From Sclerotinia nivalis (Eukaryota > Ascomycota > Leotiomycetes > Helotiales > Sclerotiniaceae), in the NCBI GenBank assembly GCA_029531795.1, contig JAPEIS010000016.1, forward strand, positions 620,001-684,000: a stretch of 64,000 nt of DNA, written 5' to 3'. Positions 48,139 to 58,191 of this stretch are shown here, piece by piece. A model generated the notes under the pieces. It saw only the letters and a list, made by a program, of their open reading frames with translations. It searched no databases and was not told where the DNA came from. Numbering within the stretch: the stretch's first letter is position 1; each line of letters begins with the position of its first letter. Made by a program: the position numbers and the translations under genes.

Positions 48139-49571
48139 CTATAAATTTATCACACCTAAAAGTGGCAGTTCTCGGCTACTCCCACCAACGTATATATTGT
48201 AAGCCCCCTTCTGTAGCTTCCACATTTGCGATTTAGTATCCCAGGTGCTGAGGTCTCTTCGAGTCAACTCAAAGCCCACTGTCACCTTTTCCCGTGGTGT
48301 GATCTCAATTTTGTTAAAACCTCGAAGCTGTCGGACTGGCCCACCAGGTACTCCAACGTATAGCTGAGCGACTTCTGCGCCATCCATCATTCCTGAATTC
48401 TCAACTTGTACACTTACTTGTGCAATGATATCCCACAAATCCTCCATACCGCCCTCCTTCACCGCCCCGGAAGGGAACTCTGGTAACGGCGATTGTACAA
48501 TTTTTTTTACTGATAGGTTAGAGTACAAGAAAGTGGTATATGACAGCCCATAGCCGAACTCGTACCGCGGAGTAATATTTTGCAAGTCAAAAGCACGATA
48601 ATCGATATAAATGCCTTCTGTAAAGTTCGATTGGGGAAAGTACTCAAACGGAGGTTGCGGAAGGGAGGGGGACAAAAGCAACCCGTAGTCAGACTCATTC
48701 ATAGGAATAGAATACGGGAGTTTACCAGAAGGTGCAGTGTCTCCGTAGAGAATAGAGGCGAGAGCGCGACCAGATTCTTGCCCTGGTAGATGAGCAAATA
48801 TGACAGCGGTAACATTATCGTGGTTGATGAATTGATCTACGAGGCGTACACCAGCGTTATGTATTATAACGATAGTATTGTTACATTGGTCCGCAATCTG
48901 CCTACATGTCAGTTTGAATTACAGCCTTGGTCTAGTGTGATGGTATTCAGCTTACATTGTTGACCAACGCATCGGAGTAATCATCGTGCAAACCAACCCG
49001 ATCAATACTTTCACTAGCAAAAGCATTGATAAACACCAAACATGCATCTGATGCCGGGTCGACGTTTGCTGTCGCATTAACGTTGATGAAGTCCCAGAAG
49101 ATGCTACCCCCATCATCAAAGGCCCGCTGGCGTATTGCATCGAAAGGCGAACTGATGTATGAGGGGTTATTAGAACCGGAACCGCCTCCACTGATCAGTG
49201 TGCCGTTTATCGCAATTTGTGATATGGGTGTATCTGGTTGGTAATCAAGAAAATATGGAAGAGCCTCATTTATATCGGCAATTTCAAACCCATATGTCCA
49301 TGATGAATAGCCCGGCCCGGGATTATTTTGATCAGGGGCCTTCGCATCGTAGCCAAATAACGAAAGAAGTTTTGGGGACCTCAATGGTAGGGCATTATCC
49401 ACATTCTTCACCAATACATGACCTTGTACTGCACTCTCAAGCAATATTTGCTTCGAGGCGGGGTCTCTTCCGTTGATTGACGTATGAGGTTTGAGAAGAT
49501 CATACGGGATGCCGCTGCCAGGTGACGGGCAAGTTTCATCCTGACCCATCTGATACCACGTTGCCAAAATC
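48139..49571 (-). pseudogene. GH3 beta-glucosidase, C-terminal half (gene split by inversion)
   Basis: Two exons, 49571-48956 and 48897-48139, separated by a consensus intron. The first begins with ILATWYQMGQDETCP, the point where GH3 beta-glucosidases leave the barrel. It continues through the alpha/beta sandwich (KNVDNALPLRSPKLLSLFGY), PGQESGRALASILYGD, the SGKLPYS segment and RYEFGYGLSYTTF, and ends with a fibronectin type III-like domain (VQVENSGMMDGAEVAQLYV). No internal stop is seen. The upstream splice acceptor (AAG at 49574-49572) is present, but the exon that should precede it lies 7 kb away at 56447-56512 on the other strand. Alone, this half lacks signal peptide and nucleophile. 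Confidence 0.88.
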
Positions 49572-49589
49572 CTTGATTGCTGTTTCAGC

Positions 49590-50124
49590 TCTCGTAGGAG
49601 GTTGATCGGATAATAATAAATAATATAATAATAATACTATAATATTATTTATTATAATAGTGGAAGACTTAGTCGTATTTAGCTTAGGAGTGATCGAATA
49701 TATGAACAATAGAATATTGAAGTCAGAATTATATATATATTGAATATTGAATTTTTTATCTGCTTATTTTTTTTTTTCGAAGAATTCTTTGAAGAAGATC
49801 TTCGTATTTATAGATTTTAATGAGATTCTACACTATTCTATGATTATAAATAAGATCGATTTAAATCGAATCTTATAGAATCATTTTATATAATAAAAGG
49901 AAATAATAACCAATAGTATTCAATCTGAGAATAAGAAAATTCTATATGCTTCCATTTCATTCTATTCCATTATAAATCATTCTGATATGATATATGATCG
50001 AAATTTTATATAATAATAAAATTTAATAATATGAAATCATATTATTAATATATCACGTGATCATATAACTATTGGTTCGGTAAATATTATTAAGTGTTTT
50101 AATAACTTATTAGGAATTCTCACA
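49590..50124 (-). mobile_element. solo-LTR-like repeat, left copy (535 bp)
   Basis: On the minus strand it starts TGTGAGAATTCC and ends CCTCCTACGAGA. It matches 56554-57091 in inverse orientation with no difference that I can find, except an A/T run of 11 versus 14. The flanks are TCAGC (49585-49589) and ATATG (50125-50129). They do not match each other but match the flanks of the other copy. The size, TG start, TATAAATA box and 5-bp duplications fit a solo LTR of a Ty1/copia-type element, although the end is GA rather than CA. Confidence 0.8.
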
Positions 50125-51128
50125 ATATGTGCCTTGATAAACCCATCAATTTGAGTACCATATGAACGTTTCAGGCTGCTAAAACAGCCAACATCAAGTG
50201 GTTGAGTTAAATGACTTGAATGTGGTGGTAATTTTAAACAGATAATATCATTCTCTTTGCAATACGACTGAAAAGGTACTGATTCATGGCTTTCATGCCC
50301 ATCTAGTACCAACATTCGATATTTGCCCTTTCTTCGATTCTTAGTATGCTTATCGAAGTGTTTCAACCATTCTAAACCTGTCTCATTGTTTGTCCATCCA
50401 TTAGATGTAGGTTTAATAGCCCATTCCGCAGGAAAGTCGGTTTCGGTATACCAATTGGAAAGATGAACCTGTCCTTGAACCACTAGAAATGGAGGTATGG
50501 TTTCACCCTCCCCATTTCCACATATTATTGCTGTAGCCCATTCTCGATTGCCTGGTTGTACTGATTTACTTCTACTGCATCTCTCAGCACTAGTGACAAC
50601 CATTGCAGCACATATAATCCCCATCATAAAGCCTGTTTCGTCGAAATTGTAGAAATCGCTATCGAGAATACCATATTTCACTCGCATATTCGAAACCAAT
50701 CGAAACCACTCTTCAATAAGCTTAAGATCTTCACAAAAAGCTCTTTGAAAGTCATAAACACAATTAAAACACATCTTTAATTCGATTCGACGCTTTACGA
50801 ATCGATACGCCCAGAGCTTCCCAACACACTTTGCACCCCTCGATTCAAGAATATGATTCGCCATATCTTCCACATTTCTGAGTTTAGATAGAAATCCTCT
50901 CATATCCATATCGAATATATACTCAGAAATGATATTCTCTTCTAGTTCTGAAAGATTATAAGATTTAGGTCGATATTCGGAGCGAGGAGTAAAACCATTA
51001 ATTCTACGCTGTAATGTTGTATTCGAGATATTATACATCTTCGCAACTTTTCGAATGCTTATTTTTTTGTTTTTTTGAATAGCTTCGATAGCGAGGAGTA
51101 TACGGGCTTCTTAGTTATTCAAATTCAT
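50125..51128 (-). pseudogene. pogo/Fot1 transposase, N-terminal and catalytic part (copy 2)
   Basis: From ATG 51128 the frame runs MNLNN, then a TAA (51113-51111), then an open frame to the LTR junction at KAHI. It holds a psq-like HTH (SIRKVAKMYNIS), a CENP-B-type second HTH (GKLWAYRFVKRRIELKM) and a DDE domain. The acidic residues lie in YNFDETGFMMG, MLVLDGHESHES and HLTQPLDVGCFSSLK, so the triad is complete. The early stop (CAA to TAA type) and loss of the C-terminal half make it inactive in the present arrangement. Confidence 0.85.
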
Positions 51129-51226
51129 TATAGATTGTTGATAAAACGCGTGTTGAAAGAGAAGAGATTGAATTGAGGTGAAAGTGACCCACACACTGAT
51201 ATGACCCGCACACTGATAAACCACGT
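50125..51226 (-). mobile_element. pogo/Fot1 transposon copy 2, 5' half
   Basis: Bounded on the right by a terminal inverted repeat ending CCACGT at 51226 and a TA (51227-51228), and on the left by the LTR. It is the partner of 57092-57846; together they give a 1.85-kb element once the duplicated CATAT is counted once. The terminal repeat carries ATCAGTGTG motifs where copy 1 has ATCACCGAG. Confidence 0.85.
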
Positions 51227-51228
51227 TA

Positions 51229-52218
51229 TGTCATATATGAATACCACCCACTATATTGATATATATTCATCAACTAGACAAATAAAAACTCGATAAACTT
51301 AGTGCGGAATGAGAGGTCCTCAAGTTAACGAAAATCACTACTATTTTACAGGAAGAGTATTCCGCATCAATATCAAGAATACGATATATTTAAGTTAAGC
51401 ATGTCAAATTATCAATATTGTATAGAATACTAGTGACTTAAGTTGAATATGGATATCAATCTCAACTCTTAAAATCGCTCGTGTGGTTGAGAAGAATACA
51501 GATGACGTAGTAACTACGATTTGTAGGCCCCAATTATCAATATTTATTTTGCCTAAAGAGCTATCCATGTATGGGAAGTAGTAGCCCTTATGTAGGGCCT
51601 ACTGAAAGAGCTAGTCTCTTTCGCGTTCGCTCAGGTGTATGGTATAGTGGTCATTATATCGAAGTCATTCACCTACGTTCACACGAGTGTAACTCATGAT
51701 ACTAACCCTAACACCTTCTTTTCACTATTAGATGATTGATATATTGTTGCAATTAGATGCGGCCCAAAGTTATGAGCCGCAGGTAAAACTGTCACCACCT
51801 TCCAGCCACCTTGATCGAAAGATTTTGTTTTGACTTCTCTTACTTTGAACATTCTTATTTAGACACCTCTTACTTATTCATTTCTTTCTACTATAGCTAT
51901 ATGTATATAGATTGATTTCATTAAAATACTAGAACTCATCTAAATAAAGTGATTATATAAGAGAAGCCAAAATAAGAATCATTTAGAATCAGAGGGGCTG
52001 ATTTTGAAACCCACTATTCTTCGTTTTGACATTAGCAATACCACGTTTTAGAACCTTGCATAACAGTTTAACGCGCTCGGTCACATTTCACTTCTTTTCT
52101 TATCTTATCTCTCATATAGAATTATGGTTTTGAGCCTTTCCACTTTTCTAGATCCCTGTCAAATTATAATCTTGGGGGGGCGGTTAGCCGTGGCCAGAAC
52201 TCTTACATGATTCCATTA
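51229..52218. other. intergenic AT-rich region with a stray mariner-type end
   Basis: No gene. 52194-52207 (CCAGAACTCTTACA) matches the terminal repeat of the mariner-like element at 42954-44284, so a remnant of a related element may end here. Its other end is not visible. Confidence 0.45.
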
Positions 52219-52546
52219 CAGTAGAACTTGGTTATACCGGAATGAAAAATTGGACCAATAAGATCCGGTATAAAAAATAGTGATTCAAGCGTCCCAGTCA
52301 ATATTTGTATCCGATTTCAGCTCCAAACCCCAATATTTTTGAAAAATATCATGTGATAACAGCCAATCAAGCTTATTCAGCCAAATCTACCACCAAAACT
52401 TATACCGGATTCGCAAAAAAGTGTCCTGGATTCCGGGTTTACTCAAAAATCCGGTATTCCCATATAAAAAGTAGTCAAATCAGGAAATTATGCCGGTATT
52501 TTCAGGATTTCGGTATATCCCAGTCCGATATAGCCAAGTTCTACTG
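52219..52546. mobile_element. 328-bp MITE (pogo-like)
   Basis: Terminal inverted repeats begin CAGTAGAACTTGG on both ends (52219-52231 and the complement at 52534-52546). The left flank is TA; the right is CA, probably a decayed TA. The interior has several CCGGTAT/CCGGAT direct and inverted repeats and no transposase, which fits a non-autonomous element. Confidence 0.75.
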
Positions 52547-52954
52547 CAGTAGCATTATTTCGGATTGTTATCTTCTTAAGTTATCTCGTAAGACTTTATG
52601 TCGGGTTCGGCAGTTCGAGTCATTATCCGCTGCCTTCAAATAATTGAGGCGGATGGTTTCCCGTCTTCATAATCTTAAGTCTGGCCAAGAAACTCTTTGT
52701 GCTAGCTCCGGAAAATCCGACGTCAGGGTAAAAGAAACTCTCACACGGGGCCCACCGTTGTCTCCGCGTTCAATTAGTATCCCCTAACCCTGTCTCGGTT
52801 CCAAAGCATCGGGACATTTAATTCCTAATTTGAATAGGCCCTTACCGTAGAACATTGATACCCCGAAATTACCCCGACGACGTCTCGTTTTGGGCACAAG
52901 ATCAAATAACACACAGACGTGTGATTACAAATTCTGGCCGTCGGCCATGAAATC

Positions 52955-53187
52955 TTGCCGATCTCGTAAACCAATTCAAGCGTAGTATCTCCCTTGAGCT
53001 TGGATGTACCCGGATCGAAAAGATGTAATAAATTATACCCCTCACTTTTCTAACAGTTACTACCTCTATATTGCCAATCTTGTAAATCAATTCAAGTATA
53101 GTATCTCCCTTGAGCTTGGATATACCCAGACCGGAAAGATGTAATAAGTTATACCCCTCACTTTTCTAATGGTTACTGCCTCTATGT
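52955..53187. repeat. tandem duplication, 116-bp unit
   Basis: Two consecutive copies of about 116 bp, each containing GTATCTCCCTTGAGCTTGGA (52985 and 53101), with a third beginning at 53188. The copies differ mostly by transitions. It is non-coding. Confidence 0.7.
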
Positions 53188-53724
53188 TGCCGGAAGCTAT
53201 AATATGCATTCCGGATGCAAGTAAACCCTTGTCATGACATGATAAAATTATTATCATCACGAAGTATGGCATACAACCTCATCTTTAATCATATCGAACA
53301 GCGTGAATACTCTCGGGATACAATCATCATTGTACGATGGTGGAGACAGGGAATCCGACAACATCCGTAGACAATGTGTTCCAACACTTCGATCTTCTAT
53401 CACATCACTCACTTGAGTTGTTGAATGTACAAGATCTCAACTTTCTAGGATTTTCATCTTCATCTAGGACTCGACATAGAGTTCTATCGACACAACGAAT
53501 CAGTTAGAGTTTTTATATGTCAATGTATTATGAACGGTTTTGGATCATATATATGCTTTTGATCAGAGTACAATTTGTATCATACTAGAAGGGCTTATAA
53601 GTACAAAGTATTCCTACCTGGACCCAAGACTCCTCATCGTCGCTTTCACATACTCGAATATCAATCAGAGAAACGAAAACTCTTTGATAACTATTACTTG
53701 ATTTTATCTATAATTTATATTCAG

Positions 53725-54473
53725 ATGATGGATGAAGTATACCCATACTTTCCTTCAGAATTCATCTATCCCTCACAAGCTCAATACGATCCCTCTTATT
53801 TCGTTCCGCAATATATGGCCCTTCAACAAGAACTGATTCAGGGGGCTTTTTACAACCATACAACATCTTTGCTTCCTTCGCTTGATTCAACATCTTTATT
53901 ATCTCTGCCTCTATTTGACACATCATCTTCACCACCTCTTCTTTCATTCGACATGACATCGTCAATAAATCTACCTACATCTGATATAGTGAGATCTTCA
54001 CCTTCATATTCGCCTTTCGAAAATAATGCCCCATTTATTCACTGGAGAGAGAAATTTCACTTGAAAATTCAATTGATGCATTGGAAGAGGGAAAACAAAA
54101 GCTGGAACTTAATAATAGATGAATTTGCCAAGAAAGGTATTAGGAGGAGCAATATGTCATGTTGGTACTCATACTACAATAGAACCCTAAAGGAGGTCAG
54201 TATTCTTATATTCAACTTGTATGAAAATAACTAATATTTACTTAGATGAATCATCTTAAAGATGCGGTTCAAGCAGATATTGTATACAAGTGCGAACGTT
54301 TAGGAGAGTCAATTTTAGACCCATACATGAGGCAGGCGGATTATGACGGATGTTGGGAGAGAATTTCTGCATTGATGGAAATGCATTGTAGTAGATGGAC
54401 TGCAGCTCGAGTCAAATATGCATGGACTCATGGTGTAGCGGATCTTTTCCCCGACCTTGTATTAAGTTCATGA
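53725..54473 (+). CDS. hypothetical protein, possible DNA-binding-like helices
   Basis: Not recognised. Exons 53725-54195 and 54246-54473 are joined by a 50-base intron (GTCAGT donor, TTTACTTAG acceptor) in phase, 232 aa. The first part is Ser/Pro/Leu-rich (PSLDSTSLLSLPLFDTSSSP). The second part is helical with spaced Trp: WREKFHLKIQLMHWKREN, SCWYSYYNRTLKE and WERISALMEMHCSRWTAARV. That spacing recalls SANT/Myb-like helices, but I would not call a domain. It lies wholly inside the inverted 50125-56553 segment. Confidence 0.5.
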
Positions 54474-55051
54474 TGATACTGGGATTTCCATTGAAAACTT
54501 CATTGTTTATTATTATTATTTTCGTTTTCTCAACAAAGAGAGTCATCGCATGATGATTAGTAACTAGATAATTGATTTTAAAAAGCATTAAACGTGTAAC
54601 TAGACGTTAATTAGTAGTTAATTTAGGGGAATATCCTTAGATCTATTTTCCTTCCTTTAAACAACTTGATTTGTAATTTCTGAAGTTGAATGTAGATAGA
54701 AGAGTTTATTCTATGGCTGGGCATACTTTAGTGACGAAAAAATGCATTGTGTATCGACTTACGAAAAATCGACATATTTATAGTTAGTTATTTACATCTT
54801 ATTATTATCATGTATCTATCGCGGAAGCATCTTTTTAATCCTGACTTCTCACTTTAGTTGGTTGAAATGTGATTTTAACCGCTACAAATTGTGGATTCTT
54901 ATTTTTGTTAGTTGGTTGATGTCTCAAGCCGAGCTTTCTTTATTGAATTACAAATTCTATGAACTTTATAAAGAGTAACTGCGACCTTATCAAAAGATAC
55001 AAAGATATCAAATCATTCATCTTTATTATTCATCTCACTTTATATTCAAGT
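54474..55051. other. intergenic; upstream of the GH3 first half
   Basis: 578 AT-rich bases. An in-frame ATG at 54959 precedes the chosen GH3 start but adds a non-signal-peptide stretch. Confidence 0.5.
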
Positions 55052-56512
55052 ATGTCTACACGCAGAGTGTTGTCTTTAGCGTTATTCGCCTCGGGATCAT
55101 TAGTTAGTCGTTCTATCGCGTACAATATTATGAACAAAAGCTATTTCGATAATGATTCTCCCCCTATATATCCAAGCCGTATGTTTGCATGCCGACAAAT
55201 GCTTCTTTCTTATTGAAAATCAGGAATAGAGAACTAATATATGTTACAGCTATCGGCACCGGTACTCCTTTATGGAAAGACTCTTATGTGAAGGCTATGT
55301 CCATGATAGATCATATGACGACTGAAGAAAAGGTTAGTCATTCAATCAATATTCTTCATTTTTACGGTAGATGTTGATAACCTTAGTCCAAACTCACCAC
55401 AGGTGCCATGAACACAGGCAATGGGTGCTCGGGAATCATCCCAGCGATCCCACGTGTCGGTTTCCCAGGAATGTGTTTTCAGGATTCGGGCAACGGTGTT
55501 AGAGGTGTAGAGTTTTCAAGTAGCTTTCCGAGCGGTATTCACGTTGGAGCAAGGTAATTGTTCTCAGTATAACTCGATTTACTCGTGCTAATTTACTAGC
55601 TGGAACAAAACACTCGCTTATCAACGAGCATCCGTCATGGCTGGTGAGTTTCGCGCACTTGGTGTCAACGTTGTACTTGGTCCAGGTATGTGATTTTTTT
55701 TAATAGCTCGAAACAAGTTCTTCGACTAATATGAACAGTTGTCGGGCCACTTGGACGCGTGGCTCAGGGAGGCAGAAATTGGGAAGGTAAACTCAGTATT
55801 TCAGTCATCTCATCACTTAAAAAGCTAATTTTTCCCCGAGGGTTTTCAAATGATCCATATCTTTGTGGTTCATTGGCTTCCGAGACGGTTTATGGAATAC
55901 AAGCGCAAGGGGTTATAGCTAGTACCAAGGTAGGCTTTTACATCATGCGTCTTTCTAATACACGACAAATCTGACCTCTTGAATTTGTAGCACTTCATTG
56001 GTTATGAACAGGAGACTAACAGGAACCCTGTCACCTCTATGCCTGGTCAGAATATTGAGTCAATTTCTTCAAACATTGATGATAAGAACATGCACGAGCT
56101 TTATCTGTGGCCTTTTCAAGGGAAGTCAATCTCATCTACATGTCAATTTTTTCTAATGCTCTTCTAGATGCCGTACACGCTGGTACTGGCAGCATTATGT
56201 GTTCTTACAATTAGATCAATAATACCTACGGCTGTCAAAACAGTAAGACACTGAATGGGTTATTGAAAACAGAGTTAGGATTCAATGGATTTGTGGTTTC
56301 AGATTGGGATGCTCAACATTCAGGATTTGTATCCGCACTTTCAGGCTTGGATGTAGCAATGGTATTACCAGGTAAGAACAAAACATGAAGTACCTGGCCT
56401 TCCTCTGAAACATTTGAGAAATAGGCTATGAAGTTTTCTGGGGCCCAAATCTAACGACGGCCGTCAACAACAATTCCATGCCGATATCAAGGCTAGATGA
56501 TATGGCTACAAG
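55052..56512 (+). pseudogene. GH3 beta-glucosidase, N-terminal half (gene split by inversion, also mutated)
   Basis: Starts with a signal peptide (RRVLSLALFASGSLVSRSIA). Short exons then give the GH3 barrel: [64 protein letters not shown] and HFIGYEQE. The nucleophile region is [13 protein letters not shown] and the end is RLDDMATR at the donor 56513. Introns have good sites except one donor at 56121, which reads GG instead of GT. The next exon has TAG at 56212-56214 where family members have Gln (SYN-Q-INNTYGC). The half therefore carries two lesions beside the split. The C-terminal half is at 48139-49571 on the other strand. Confidence 0.88.
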
Positions 56513-56553
56513 GTGAGATAGAGATACAATGGGCCATTTGAAACATTTGCTGA

Positions 56554-57091
56554 TGTGAGAATTCCTAATAAGTTATTAAAACACTTAATAATATTTACCG
56601 AACCAATAGTTATATGATCACGTGATATATTAATAATATGATTTCATATTATTAAATTTTATTATTATATAAAATTTCGATCATATATCATATCAGAATG
56701 ATTTATAATGGAATAGAATGAAATGGAAGCATATAGAATTTTCTTATTCTCAGATTGAATACTATTGGTTATTATTTCCTTTTATTATATAAAATGATTC
56801 TATAAGATTCGATTTAAATCGATCTTATTTATAATCATAGAATAGTGTAGAATCTCATTAAAATCTATAAATACGAAGATCTTCTTCAAAGAATTCTTCG
56901 AAAAAAAAAAAAAATAAGCAGATAAAAAATTCAATATTCAATATATATATAATTCTGACTTCAATATTCTATTGTTCATATATTCGATCACTCCTAAGCT
57001 AAATACGACTAAGTCTTCCACTATTATAATAAATAATATTATAGTATTATTATTATATTATTTATTATTATCCGATCAACCTCCTACGAGA
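56554..57091 (+). mobile_element. solo-LTR-like repeat, right copy (538 bp)
   Basis: Inverse twin of 49590-50124; the only difference seen is a poly-A of 14 instead of 11. Starts TGTGAGAATTCC and ends CCTCCTACGAGA, with a TATAAATA at 56866-56873. Flanks are GCTGA (56549-56553) and CATAT (57092-57096), which again do not match each other. Confidence 0.8.
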
Positions 57092-57739
57092 CATATCAAT
57101 CATATTTCGAAAGTTGAATTCTTTATAGCTTTCAAAGCTGCATACCAAGAATCAATTACGATTCAGAATATGAAATCAGGGTTTCGAGGAACAGGTTTAA
57201 TACCATTTGATCCTGAAGCTGTACTTTCGAAACTAGATATTCGAATTCGCACACCTACTCCCCCCTCTTTCGATCAAGATTTATGGACTTCTCAAACCCC
57301 TCACAACCCAACTGAAGCTCTTTCACAATCGACTTTAGTAAGATCTCGAATGGCTCGTCATCAATCAAGCTCTCCTACACCTATATTCGAGACTGTATTA
57401 GCTTTAGCTAAGGGTACAAAGAGATTAGCACATGAAAATACACTTTTAAATGCAGAGATTCGTATACTTCGGGCAGCAAATGAGGCATTAAGCAAGCGTC
57501 GACGCGCAAAAAAAACTCAATTACGTCAAGGAGGAGTGCTTACTGGACAAGAGGCTACCGATATATTATCTCAGCAAGAGGTTGATATTCAGATTCAACA
57601 CGACGAGCGTCAAAAAGGGGGGAATTCTAATGGGGAAGCATCTTCTAGTCGATGCTGTAGTAAGTGTGGAAAGACTGGGCATAATACAAGGACTTGTCAA
57701 AATAATGTAATAGATCCTAGATTATTAGAATCTTTATAG
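57092..57739 (+). pseudogene. pogo/Fot1 transposase, C-terminal part with CCHC zinc knuckle (copy 2)
   Basis: The open frame continues exactly where the N-terminal half breaks: INHISKVEFFIAFKAAYQES, then GFRGTGLIPFDPEAVLSKL, the standard C-terminal block of Fot1/pogo transposases. A helical basic region follows (SKRRRAKKTQLRQGG), then a single CCHC knuckle (CCSKCGKTGHNTRTC), ending at 57739. No stop interrupts this half. The knuckle probably binds nucleic acid. Confidence 0.85.
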
Positions 57740-57846
57740 TTTTAATCAATTGATTTAATTGTTGTTGAATAATATGGGTTTGAAAGAGTGAATTGAGGTG
57801 AAAGTGACCCACACACTGATATGACCCGCACACTGATAAACCACGT
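57092..57846 (+). mobile_element. pogo/Fot1 transposon copy 2, 3' half
   Basis: Runs from the LTR to a terminal inverted repeat ending CCACGT at 57846, followed by TA (57847-57848). Its terminal repeat is the same as the one at the 51226 end, including the ATCAGTGTG motifs. Confidence 0.85.
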
Positions 57847-57848
57847 TA

Positions 57849-58191
57849 GTGTACAAGATAATACACAATGAATATCGAAGTACACCCTAAAACAGTTTGG
57901 TTAAAACCAGGACCTCAAAACAACTTTAATCTTGGTAGTAATAAACATCAAGTTCTTTACTTCTTCAATACGCTTTTAGTCCGTTTTCTATATGACAGGA
58001 AAAATTTCACTGATAAAGTACTTTTCTAATTTTTTATAAGGAGTTTAAAAACAATCAGTATCAATCCTTGCTACAGCGCTGTCCCATTTTTCTCAAACTC
58101 AGCTCTTTATCGTTTCGATACTTCGTTCAAGTAGCTCGCTCTATCCATCTAAGTGACATTTTATTGACCGTCCATGTAGATTGAAAATCCC
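57849..58191. other. intergenic, 3' of the MADS-like gene
   Basis: 343 bases with no supported feature. Confidence 0.5.

Noticed and set aside
51630..51715. tRNA gene (TGGTATAGTGGTCA resembles an A box)
   Set aside because: No GGTTCRANTCC-type B box or cloverleaf follows at the right spacing.
52531..52632. tRNA gene (GTTCGAGTC resembles a B box, TAGCCAAG an A box)
   Set aside because: The T-arm does not pair (GGCAG against CATTA), no acceptor stem is found, and the A-box part belongs to the MITE terminal repeat.
49590..57091. One 7.5-kb composite transposon with 535-bp terminal inverted repeats
   Set aside because: A single element would have matching duplications outside the two repeats. 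Here the outer flanks (TCAGC and CATAT) differ, while each pairs with the inner flank of the other copy. The interior also holds halves of the same genes that lie outside.
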